DNA of 64,000 nucleotides from Rhizobium sp. WYJ-E13. GTDB taxonomy: Bacteria; Pseudomonadota; Alphaproteobacteria; Rhizobiales; Rhizobiaceae. The stretch lies in the NCBI RefSeq assembly GCF_018987265.1, contig NZ_CP076853.1, positions 3,847,501 through 3,911,500 of the forward strand. The letters are read 5' to 3'. Within the stretch, counting starts at the first letter, position 1; every line of letters starts with the position of its first letter. The notes beneath the pieces are model-generated. The model saw only the letters and a program-made list of their open reading frames with translations, was not told where the DNA came from and did no database searches. The position numbers were made by a program, and so were the translations under genes. Below, in pieces: positions 18,217 through 26,243 of the stretch.

Positions 18217-18966
18217 TCAAGCCTTCACGAAACCCTTGCTCGCGATCATCAAATTTCGCGTGTACTCTTCGTGAACGCTGCCGGCGGCAAGTTCAGCCGA
18301 TGTCAGCCGTTCAACGACGGCACCGCCACGCATCACGGCAAGCCTCCCGCACATATGGGTGATGACGCCGAGATCATGGCTGACCATGACGAAGGTCAGG
18401 TTCCTGTCGCGGCGGATCTGTTCGAGAAGGTTGAGAACTTCGGCCTGCACGGAGGCATCAAGCGCCGATGTCGGCTCGTCGAGCAGCAGGATCGACGGTT
18501 CGACGATCAGTGCGCGGGCAATCGCCACACGCTGCCGCTGGCCGCCGGAAAGCTGATGCGGATAGCGGAAGCGGAAGCCATTGCCGAGCCCGACCTCGTC
18601 GAGCGCGCGGGCAATGCGCTTCTCGCTGTCACCTATGCCATGGATCGCCAGCGGTTCGAGAAGCAGCCGGTCGACGGTTTGGCGAGGATGCAGCGAGCCG
18701 TAGGGGTCTTGAAACACCATCTGGACGCTTCGGTAAAAGCTCCTGCTGCGCCTTGCACCCTTCAGAACCTCGCCGTGAACGTGGACGATACCCTCGCTGA
18801 CGGGTGCAAGCCCGGCAACGGCACGCAGCAACGTCGACTTGCCCGAGCCGGACTCGCCGACGAGCCCGAAAGATTCGCCGCTTTCGATGGAGACACTCAC
18901 ATCCTTCAGCGCATAAAAATGGTCGTAGACGACACCGAGATGGTCTGCAGATAGCGCTGTACTCAT
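18217..18966 (-). CDS. Peptide ABC importer, ATP-binding subunit (OppF/DppF-like)
   Basis: A 249-residue ATPase with Walker A GESGSGKST near residue 35, signature LSGGQRQRVAIARAL and Walker B ILLLDEPTSALDAS. The start ATG 18966 overlaps the stop of the preceding ATPase gene (ATGA), which decides it over the in-frame ATG three codons earlier. It is short for OppF, lacking the usual C-terminal extension. Last gene of the six-gene minus-strand operon; pairs with the OppD-like subunit to power import. Confidence 0.93.
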   Translation of the reverse strand: MSTALSADHLGVVYDHFYALKDVSVSIESGESFGLVGESGSGKSTLLRAVAGLAPVSEGIVHVHGEVLKGARRSRSFYRSVQMVFQDPYGSLHPRQTVDRLLLEPLAIHGIGDSEKRIARALDEVGLGNGFRFRYPHQLSGGQRQRVAIARALIVEPSILLLDEPTSALDASVQAEVLNLLEQIRRDRNLTFVMVSHDLGVITHMCGRLAVMRGGAVVERLTSAELAAGSVHEEYTRNLMIASKGFVKA

Positions 18967-19796
18967 GCAGCCCACTCCGGTTTGCGGTCAAGGACGGGCA
19001 GCGGATGCCTGTTTTCACCGATCTGCGGCATGCAGTTGAGCAGCCCCTGCGTATAGGGATGCTTCGCGTTGCGAAGCTCGGATGCGGCGATCTCTTCGAC
19101 GATCCGGCCGGCATACATGACGATGACACGGTCGCAGAAGGAGGAGACCAGCCTCAGATCGTGGGAGATGAAGATCAACCCCATGCCGCGTTCAGACACC
19201 AGCCGGTCCATGATCCTGAGCACATCGAGCTGGACCGTAACGTCGAGAGCCGAGGTAGGCTCGTCGGCAATCAGCAATTCCGGCCCGGCGATCAGCATCA
19301 TGGCGATCATCGCGCGCTGGCCCATGCCGCCCGAAACCTCATGCGGATAGAGATCGAAGACGCGATGGGGGTCACGGATCTGCACTGCTTCCAGCATGGA
19401 AAGCGCACGGTCGCGCGCCTCGCCTTTGCCAACCTTCTCATGTGTGCGCAGCGTTTCGCAGATCTGCTTGCCGATGGTCATGACCGGATCGAGCGAATAT
19501 TTCGGATCCTGGAGGATCATGGCGATGCGCTTGCCGCGCAGCCTGCGCCGTTCGGCAGCCGATGCCTTCAGAAGATCGATGCCACTGAAATCCAAGGTGT
19601 CGGCGGTAACGATGCCATGCTTTGGCGTCAGGCCCATGATGGCGCGGCCGGTCTGCGATTTGCCGGAGCCGGATTCGCCGACGATACCGAGCCGCTCCTT
19701 GCCGAGCGTGAACGAAACGCCGCGTACGGCTTCGATCAAACCGGTGCGGGTCGGATAGCTGACGCGCAGGTTTTTCACAGTCAGAAGCGAACTCAT
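18963..19796 (-). CDS. Peptide ABC importer, ATP-binding subunit (OppD/DppD-like)
   Basis: 277-residue ATPase: Walker A GESGSGKSQT near residue 40, signature VSGGMGQRAMIAMML, Walker B LLIADEPTSALDVT, and the C-terminal HPYTQGLLNCMP segment typical of peptide/nickel importer ATPases. The signature loop has MGQ rather than the usual MRQ. Its start overlaps the end of the upstream permease gene, and its stop overlaps the next ATPase gene, so the complex is translationally coupled. Confidence 0.94.
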   Translation of the reverse strand: MSSLLTVKNLRVSYPTRTGLIEAVRGVSFTLGKERLGIVGESGSGKSQTGRAIMGLTPKHGIVTADTLDFSGIDLLKASAAERRRLRGKRIAMILQDPKYSLDPVMTIGKQICETLRTHEKVGKGEARDRALSMLEAVQIRDPHRVFDLYPHEVSGGMGQRAMIAMMLIAGPELLIADEPTSALDVTVQLDVLRIMDRLVSERGMGLIFISHDLRLVSSFCDRVIVMYAGRIVEEIAASELRNAKHPYTQGLLNCMPQIGENRHPLPVLDRKPEWAA

Positions 19797-20719
19797 TGGC
19801 CGGCCTCCTTCGGATCGAGCGCATCGCGCAGGCCATCACCCAGAAGGTTGAAGCCGAGGCTGACGACGAGGATGGCGATGCCAGGCATGGCCGCGACCCA
19901 CCATTGATCGAGGATGAAACGGCGGCCGGAAGCGATCATCGCCCCCCATTCCGGCAGTGGCGGCTGAGCACCGAGACCGAGGAAACCAAGGCCGGCAGCG
20001 GTCAGGATGATGCCCGCCATGTCGAGCGTCACACGAACGATCAGCGAGGACATGCAGAGCGGCATGACGTGCCGCACGATGATCCGCAACGGCGAGGCGC
20101 CCATCAGTTTAACCGCCGATATGTAATCGGAACGGCGAACCGTCAGCGTCTCGGCGCGGGCGATGCGCGCATAGGGCGGCCAGGACGTGATGGCAATGGC
20201 GATGATAGCGTTCTGGATGCCCGGTCCAAGCGCTGCGACGAAGGCGAGCGCCAGAACCAGCTTCGGAAAGGCCAGGAAGATATCGGTGATGCGCATCAGC
20301 GTCGCATCCACCCATCCGCCGGCATAACCCGACACCGTACCGACAATGAGGCCGACCGGTGCCGAGATGATGGCGACCAGCACGACAACGAGTAGCGTCA
20401 GCCGCGAACCGTAGACAAGGCGCGAGAAGATATCGCGGCCCTGATCATCGGTGCCGAGCAGATAGCCGGCGCTGCCGGGCGGCAGTAAACGCGCATTCTT
20501 GAGATCGCCGACAACGGGATTGTGCGTGGCGATGACATTGGCAAAGGCCGCAATCAGCAGCAGCGCCACGATGATGATGAGGCCGACGACTGCGAGCCTG
20601 TTCGCGGTAAACTGCCGCCACGTGACATAGGCGCGGCCGAGCCGGGCCTGCATGCGCGACTGAGGCCGGTCGGACAGCAGCCACTCGCGGCGGCTGATCG
20701 GCGTGGAAGGAACCGTCAT
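19793..20719 (-). CDS. Peptide ABC importer, inner-membrane permease (DppC-like)
   Basis: 308 residues with an N-terminal membrane segment (VVGLIIIVALLLIAAF) preceded by a cytoplasmic arm, then the binding-protein-dependent transport permease domain with about five more helices and the EAA-loop region (YARIARAETLTVRRSDYISA). Start ATG 20719 overlaps the stop of the DppB-like gene as ATGA. DppC-like by its position and by the N-terminal region of the family. Confidence 0.94.
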   Translation of the reverse strand: MTVPSTPISRREWLLSDRPQSRMQARLGRAYVTWRQFTANRLAVVGLIIIVALLLIAAFANVIATHNPVVGDLKNARLLPPGSAGYLLGTDDQGRDIFSRLVYGSRLTLLVVVLVAIISAPVGLIVGTVSGYAGGWVDATLMRITDIFLAFPKLVLALAFVAALGPGIQNAIIAIAITSWPPYARIARAETLTVRRSDYISAVKLMGASPLRIIVRHVMPLCMSSLIVRVTLDMAGIILTAAGLGFLGLGAQPPLPEWGAMIASGRRFILDQWWVAAMPGIAILVVSLGFNLLGDGLRDALDPKEAGQ

Positions 20720-21783
20720 CGGTTGCGCGTCCTCGGGTCGAGTATCCGATACAGAAGATCGGAAATGAGATTGATGCCGACAAAGACCGTGCCGATGATG
20801 ATCGTGCCGCCGAGCACGGCGTTCATATCGGCACTCTGCAGCGAATTGGTGATATAGAGGCCGATGCCGGGCCAGGAAAAGACCGTCTCCGTCAGCACCG
20901 AGCCTTCGAGCAGGCCGGCATAGGAGAGCGCGATGACGGTCACCAGCGGCACCGCCGCATTTCTGAGCGCATGGCCCCAGATCACCCGCGTTTCCGACAG
21001 GCCCTTGGCGCGGGCTGCCACGACATATTCCTGTGACAGCTCGTTCAGCATGAAGCTGCGGGTCATGCGGCTGATATAGGCGAGCGAAAAATAACCGAGC
21101 AGCGAGGCCGGCAGGATGATGTGGCGGAAGACATCATAAAAGACATCCCACTGCCCCTGCCACGCACTGTCGAAAAGATAGAAACCGGTGACCGGCGTGA
21201 AGCTGTATTCGTAGACGATATCGATGCGACCGGGGAAAGCCACCCAGCGCAGTTGCGCATAGAAAATGACGAGCGAGATCAATGCCAACCAGAAGATCGG
21301 CACCGAATAACCGACAAGGCCGATGACGCGGACGACCTGGTCGGCAATGCTGCCACGCCGCACAGCGGCCAGCACGCCGAGCGGCACGCCGATGACGGAA
21401 CCGATGATCGTGCCGACGGTCGCAAGCTCCAGCGTCGCCGGAAAGACGCGGCGAATATCGACCATGACCGGATTGGTCGTCAGGACCGAAGCGCCGAAAT
21501 CGCCGGAAAGGATGCCTTTCAGGTAAATATAGAACTGTTCGTAGAGCGGCAGGTCGAAGCCCATCTCGCGGCGCACGCGCTCCACGACATGGGTCGGTGC
21601 GCGGTCGCCGAGAATGGCGAGCACGGGATCGATCGGCACGACGCGGCCAATGAAGAAGGTGACGGCCAGAAGACCGAGATAGGTGGTGGCGGCAGCGAAG
21701 AGGAAACGCCCCAACGCCTTCGCAAAGGAGAGTGCACGGCCCTTACGGGGCCGCACCTCCTGTCTTGTTTCGACGATGCTCAC
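20716..21783 (-). CDS. Peptide ABC importer, inner-membrane permease (DppB-like)
   Basis: 355 residues, about six membrane helices, with the DppB-type N-terminal stretch (FFIGRVVPIDPVLAILGDRAP) and the large loop before the permease domain (SIADQVVRVIGLVGYSVP). The EAA-loop area reads LSQEYVVAARAKGLSETRV. It lies 21 bases downstream of the solute-binding protein gene and overlaps the DppC-like gene by 4 bases. Confidence 0.94.
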   Translation of the reverse strand: MSIVETRQEVRPRKGRALSFAKALGRFLFAAATTYLGLLAVTFFIGRVVPIDPVLAILGDRAPTHVVERVRREMGFDLPLYEQFYIYLKGILSGDFGASVLTTNPVMVDIRRVFPATLELATVGTIIGSVIGVPLGVLAAVRRGSIADQVVRVIGLVGYSVPIFWLALISLVIFYAQLRWVAFPGRIDIVYEYSFTPVTGFYLFDSAWQGQWDVFYDVFRHIILPASLLGYFSLAYISRMTRSFMLNELSQEYVVAARAKGLSETRVIWGHALRNAAVPLVTVIALSYAGLLEGSVLTETVFSWPGIGLYITNSLQSADMNAVLGGTIIIGTVFVGINLISDLLYRILDPRTRNR

Positions 21784-21804
21784 TGGATCAGCCTAGCCGG
21801 CTCA

Positions 21805-23442
21805 TCACTTCGCGATCGGGCCTACATAGTTCGTGTCGAAGCTCGGCCCCAGTTTGAAGTCCTTGAGGTTCTTGCGATAGCCGGCCACTTCGATCTGCTG
21901 GAAAATGATGACGAACGGGCTGTTGGCGAGGAACTTCTTCTGGACATCCTCGTACATGGCGGCGCGCTTGGCAGCGTCCCGTTCGAGCAAAGCAGCCTTC
22001 GTCTCCTTGTCGAGTTCGGGCGCTTCCCAGGTATTGCGCCACGCGAGCGTCTTCACCGTACCGGCGTCGGAATTATCAGGGTTGGAGGTGAAGGTATCGG
22101 CGTTGGAGTTCGGGTCGAAATAGTCCGAGCCCCATTGGCCGATATACATGTCGTGCGTACGGGCGCGGTACTTGGTCAGGGTCTGCTTGCCGTCGCCGGG
22201 AATGATTTCCATCTTCACGCCGGCCTGGGCGAGCGTCTGCTGCATGGATTCGGCAATGCCGGTGACGGGCTGCGTGTTACGCACATCCATGGTGACTGAG
22301 AAGCCATCCGGCAGGCCTGCCTTGGCGAGCAGTTCCTTCGCCTTGGCGACGTCGAGCTTGTAGGGGTTCTCGTTCAGCGCACCGAGCTGACCGGTCGGCA
22401 GGAAGGTCTGGTGGATCTCGCCGATGCCCTTGATGAGGGTCGCGCCGATCGCGTCGTAATCGACCAGATACTTGAAGGCCTCCTGGACTTCAGGCTTCTT
22501 CAGATTCTCGTTCTTGCTGTTGAGGCTGACGTAATAGACCGTGCTCTTCGGCGCATTGGTGGTCGCCAGATCCGCATTTTTGGAAACGGCATCGAGATCA
22601 CCCGGCTCCAGGTTGCGGGCGATATCGATATCGCCGGCCTCGAGCGCCAGGCGCTGAGCCGAGCTTTCCTTCATGTAGCGGTAGATGACGCGATTAAGCT
22701 TTGCCTTCTCGCCGTAATAGTTGTCGTTGCGTTCCATGACGACGACTTCGTTGGCGCGCCATTCGCGCAGCTTATAGGCACCGGAACCGGCATAATTCGT
22801 CTTCAGCCACTCATTGCCGAAATCGTTGTCATACTTGTGGTCGGCATCGACGGTGACGGACTTCACATGATCCATGACCAGCTTCTTGTCGACGACGGAA
22901 GCGACGGTTGCCGTCAGGCAGTTCAGCACGAAGCTCGGCGCATAAGGCTTATCGACGGTGAAGGTGAAAGTGGTCGGATCGACAGCCTTTGCCTTTTCGG
23001 TGACGTTGTCGCCGGTCAGGCCGAACTGGGTGAGAATGAAGGCCGGGCTCTTGTCGAGCTTGACGGCGCGCTCGAAGGACCAGGCCACGTCCTCGGCAGT
23101 GATCGGGTTGCCGGAGGCGAACTTCAGATCCGGCTTCAGCTTGAATGTATAGGTCAGGCCGTCATCGGAAACGGTCCAGCTGTCGGCGAGATCGCCCTTG
23201 ATCTTTGACGTGTCGTTCATGTCGAGGCGAACGAGCAGGCTGTAGGTATTGCTGGTGACTTCTGCCGTCGAAAGCTCGAAAGCCTCGCCCGGATCCATTG
23301 TGATGATGTCGTCGATGGCAAAACCTTCAACGAGCGTATCCTTCGGCGTCTCTGCGAAAGCAGCAGGCGCAGCTACCATCAGGAGCGAAAGGGCCGCTCC
23401 CGCGGAAAGAAGGCGGAAGCTGCGGTTGAGTTTGGTAATCAT
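21805..23442 (-). CDS. Periplasmic peptide-binding protein (SBP family 5)
   Basis: 545-residue extracellular solute-binding protein of the DppA/OppA family with a Sec signal peptide (about residues 1-30, hydrophobic core LLSAGAALSLLMVAAPAAFA, cleavage after AFA). The family signature region is TAEDVAWSFERAV near residue 115. It would capture di/oligopeptides and deliver them to the permease pair encoded downstream. The cotranscribed dipeptidase just upstream supports a peptide substrate; specificity cannot be read further. Confidence 0.93.
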   Translation of the reverse strand: MITKLNRSFRLLSAGAALSLLMVAAPAAFAETPKDTLVEGFAIDDIITMDPGEAFELSTAEVTSNTYSLLVRLDMNDTSKIKGDLADSWTVSDDGLTYTFKLKPDLKFASGNPITAEDVAWSFERAVKLDKSPAFILTQFGLTGDNVTEKAKAVDPTTFTFTVDKPYAPSFVLNCLTATVASVVDKKLVMDHVKSVTVDADHKYDNDFGNEWLKTNYAGSGAYKLREWRANEVVVMERNDNYYGEKAKLNRVIYRYMKESSAQRLALEAGDIDIARNLEPGDLDAVSKNADLATTNAPKSTVYYVSLNSKNENLKKPEVQEAFKYLVDYDAIGATLIKGIGEIHQTFLPTGQLGALNENPYKLDVAKAKELLAKAGLPDGFSVTMDVRNTQPVTGIAESMQQTLAQAGVKMEIIPGDGKQTLTKYRARTHDMYIGQWGSDYFDPNSNADTFTSNPDNSDAGTVKTLAWRNTWEAPELDKETKAALLERDAAKRAAMYEDVQKKFLANSPFVIIFQQIEVAGYRKNLKDFKLGPSFDTNYVGPIAK

Positions 23443-23489
23443 CGTGGTTTGTTCCCCTGTTTTGATTGATTACTAAGTATTATTTGGTT

Positions 23490-24548
23490 TCAGACGTCCT
23501 CTTCCCTCCACGCTGAAGCCAGAATGCGAAGCCAGTTTTCGCTGGCCATTTTTGTCAATTCTTCCGCACCATAGCCAGCTTGCCGGAGAGCGGCAATCAG
23601 CCTCTGGTTGCCGGCGGCATCGCCGATTTCTTCCGGAATGGTAGCACCATCGAAGTCCGAACCGAGTGCCACGCAATCGATTCCGACGCGGTTCACGAGG
23701 TAATCGATATGGCGGATCATGTCGGAGAGCGGCGTGTCTGCCTCAGAGCGGCCATCCGGCCGCAGCATGGCCGTGGCATAGTTCACGCCAACGAGGCCGC
23801 GCCGCTCACGGATCGCGTCGAGCTGCCTGTCGGTGAGGTTGCGGGCGACCGGCGTCAGCGCATGGACGTTGGAATGGCTGGCGACGAGCGGCTGGTCGCT
23901 CGTTTCCGCCACATCCCAGAAACCCTTTTCGGTGATATGGGCGAGATCGATCATGATGCCGAGACGGTTGCACTCGCGCACCAGCGCGAAGCCGGCTTCC
24001 GTCAGGCCCGGCGCCGTATCCGGCGAACTGGGGAAAGCGAAGGGCACGCCATGGCCGAAAATGTTGTGGCGGCTCCAGACCGGCCCCAGCGAACGCAGGC
24101 CAGCGGCATGGAAGACTTCGAGCGCGGCGAGATCGGCGGCGATCGCCTCGCAGCCTTCGATATGCATGACGGCGGCGAAAATGCCTGATGCCATCGCCTT
24201 GCGGATATCCTTGACCGAGCGGCAGAGCCGCCAGGTGCCGGCACGGTCGAGCCTGAGCGCGATCGCCGCCATTTCCGAGGCGATCGCGAGCGACGGCAGC
24301 GGATCGAGAGGGGCGGCAAGCGGCGTCGCGTAGTGACCGTTCGCATCGGGATCGGCAAAGACCAGATCGCCCGACGGAATATAGATGGCGCAGAGGCCGC
24401 CAGCCAGGCCGCCAGCCCTCGCCCGGGGAGCATCTATATGCCCCGCGGTCGTGCCATCAGCGAATTCCGCAACCGGATCGCTACCGTCTTTCGCATGGGT
24501 CCAGAGTCGAAGGAGAACGTCGTTATGGCCGTCGAATACGAGTTGCAT
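23490..24548 (-). CDS. Membrane dipeptidase (renal dipeptidase family, M19)
   Basis: 352-residue zinc dipeptidase. Family motifs: DGHNDVLLRL at the N-terminus (metal-binding His-x-Asp), HIEGCEAI (bridging Glu), VASHSNVHAL (metal His) and the late GSDFDGA. Start chosen at ATG 24548 with AGGA 6 nt upstream, rather than an in-frame start 14 codons earlier that lacks a ribosome site. There is no signal peptide, so it is probably cytoplasmic, cleaving dipeptides brought in by the ABC system encoded directly downstream (47 bases). First gene of the operon; the promoter should lie in 24549-24755. Confidence 0.93.
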   Translation of the reverse strand: MQLVFDGHNDVLLRLWTHAKDGSDPVAEFADGTTAGHIDAPRARAGGLAGGLCAIYIPSGDLVFADPDANGHYATPLAAPLDPLPSLAIASEMAAIALRLDRAGTWRLCRSVKDIRKAMASGIFAAVMHIEGCEAIAADLAALEVFHAAGLRSLGPVWSRHNIFGHGVPFAFPSSPDTAPGLTEAGFALVRECNRLGIMIDLAHITEKGFWDVAETSDQPLVASHSNVHALTPVARNLTDRQLDAIRERRGLVGVNYATAMLRPDGRSEADTPLSDMIRHIDYLVNRVGIDCVALGSDFDGATIPEEIGDAAGNQRLIAALRQAGYGAEELTKMASENWLRILASAWREEDV

Positions 24549-24755
24549 CTGCTTTCCTGCGCTGCCCGAACGGGCGGATCGAAGCGGCAAGAATAGAAAA
24601 GCTGACAGAAAGCGCCACCTCTTTTTTACAAATGAGCAATGGGGAAACCGTACAATTTAGCGATGCAAAAAGGCGGCGTCGGAAATACCTTGGATGCGGT
24701 CCGCAGGCTCAATCACCGCGGAATGTCTTTTCTGCCAATGATCTGAAAGAATCCC

Positions 24756-25285
24756 ATGACTGAGGAAATTTTCCAGACGCTTGTTCGACAATACCCGGAT
24801 GCCAGGCTGACCGCTGTCGACCAGCCCTTGCCGGAAGCCGATTTTGAGGCACAGAAACATAGCACTATTCACGCCGGGCATTGGGTGGAGCGATCGGTAT
24901 CATCCATAATGCCAGAGGCCAAATCGTCCTGGCGAAGAGAAGCGGCATGCATACCGGCTGGTCTCTGCCGGGCGGAACGGTCGAAGAAGGCGAGGATTTC
25001 TCCGCCGCATTTCGCTGGGAGATAATAGAAGAGATCGGCGTGTCTTTGGATCTGGTAGATCTGATCGAAGTCGAACGAAAGAAGTTTATTTCACCACAAG
25101 GCGAAAGCTTCGATTTTCTGCTCGCCGTCTTCGAGGCACGGATGCGTGAGGAAGAGCTGCCGGGACCAACAGATGACGCCATCGCAGAGGGACTGGAAAT
25201 CGCTCTCTTCTACCTCGCCGATATTCCTTCCGAGATGATTTTGGGTGATCGTCAGAAACTCACGCACCATCTGAAGGCATCATAA
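24756..25285 (+). pseudogene. NUDIX hydrolase gene with an apparent frameshift
   Basis: Two overlapping frames together make one NUDIX protein. Frame one, from ATG 24756, reads MTEEIFQTLVRQYPDARL and runs to about HAGHWVE; frame two, from about 24880, continues AIGIIHNARGQIVLAKRSG and carries the NUDIX box (GTVEEGEDFSAAF, then EIIEEIGV) to 25285. A single missing base near 24878 would join them. The second frame has a TAG just upstream, so it cannot include the N-terminus. A shorter protein from TTG 24878 could be made without it. In the NUDIX box the Arg before the REUxEE core is Trp. Could be a real mutation or a sequencing error. Confidence 0.65.
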
Positions 25286-25356
25286 GCCTGGAGCCTCGTC
25301 GTGATCGCAGCCATTCCCCATAAAACAATGAAGGGGCCGAACGCCCTTTTTCCGGT

Positions 25357-25480
25357 TCAGTACTTGGTTCGTTTCTTCTGCCTATGGACGTCGATGACGA
25401 CGGCCGCGATGATGATGACGCCCTTGACGATTTCCTGGTAATAGGCGTCGGAGGCGCGAGGCCCGCTGCTGCGCTGAATG
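25357..25480 (-). pseudogene. 3' remnant of a sugar ABC-transporter permease gene
   Basis: On the minus strand about 28 codons, YYQEIVKGVIIIAAVVIDV then HRQKKRTKY and a stop, match the C-terminal end of RbsC/XylH-type sugar permeases. Upstream of YYQ the similarity stops and the frame has no start or membrane segments. So only the gene tail survives, a scar of a deletion. On the plus strand a weak hairpin with five T follows at 25333-25351 and may end the NUDIX transcript. Confidence 0.5.
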
Positions 25481-25629
25481 GTGGGTGATCAGCCTGTTGC
25501 AATCCGGCCATGATCGGCAAAGAACCGTCACAGGCACTTATTGTGAATGCCGTAGAGGTCCCCATTTAGTCGAGGCCCCAACAGCCTGCGCAGACCGGCT
25601 GTTTTTTGAAAATTTTGGAGACAGGACAG

Positions 25630-26133
25630 ATGTCCATTTCGATGTATCGCCTTACCGTACCCATGTTTCAGCGCGGCATTGCCAGCCTGAAAACTTATCT
25701 CGACAAGGCGGAAGCCTATGCCGAGGAAAAGAAGATCGATCCGACCATTCTCGTAAACGCGCGTCTGGCACCGGACATGCTGCCACTTTCCGGTCAGTAC
25801 CAGCGCGCCAGCGACAGCGCGAAATTTACGCTCGCCCGCCTGACGGCAACCGATGCGCCGAAATTCGAGGATAGTGAAACGACGATCGCCGAACTGCGCG
25901 AGCGTATTGCGAAGACCGAAGCCTATCTCGCCGGCTTCTCTTCGGAGGCTCTGGAAGGAAGCGACGTCAAGGATATCACGGTGCCGGGCCGCAACGGTCT
26001 GATCGTGCCGGGCCTCGAATATGTCACCCTCTTCGCGCTACCGAATTTCTATTTCCACGTGACGACGGCACACGCAATCCTGCGCAACCAGGGTGCGCCG
26101 GTCGGGAAGCGGGATTTCCTCGGAAACTTCTGA
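25630..26133 (+). CDS. DUF1993 family protein
   Basis: 167-residue protein of the DUF1993 family (DinB-like four-helix fold by family knowledge), function unknown. Typical features: N-terminal YRLTVPMFQRGIASLKTYLDKA, central LAPDMLPLSGQYQRASDSAK and C-terminal NFYFHVTTAHAILRNQG. Start ATG 25630 behind GGAGACAGG. The stop is immediately followed by a palindromic repeat, into whose far end an IS element is inserted. Confidence 0.9.
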   Translation: MSISMYRLTVPMFQRGIASLKTYLDKAEAYAEEKKIDPTILVNARLAPDMLPLSGQYQRASDSAKFTLARLTATDAPKFEDSETTIAELRERIAKTEAYLAGFSSEALEGSDVKDITVPGRNGLIVPGLEYVTLFALPNFYFHVTTAHAILRNQGAPVGKRDFLGNF

Positions 26134-26137
26134 TGCC

Positions 26138-26240
26138 GAGAGCATCGGCCCGAAAATCGGAACCGATTTTCGGAAAGTCTGATGGGTAGCTTTAAAGAGT
26201 TAGAGTATCCTTTGTGCGTCCGAATGGACGCACGGCGCTC
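26138..26240. repeat. Rhizobial palindromic intergenic repeat, copy 1
   Basis: Contains two hairpins: an 11-bp perfect dyad CCGAAAATCGG/CCGATTTTCGG (26150-26173) and GTGCGTCC/GGACGCAC (26214-26233), ending GGCGCTCTAG. I recognise this unit as a frequent intergenic repeat in Rhizobium genomes. The IS element begins within the last bases of the repeat. Confidence 0.7.
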
Positions 26241-26243
26241 TAG

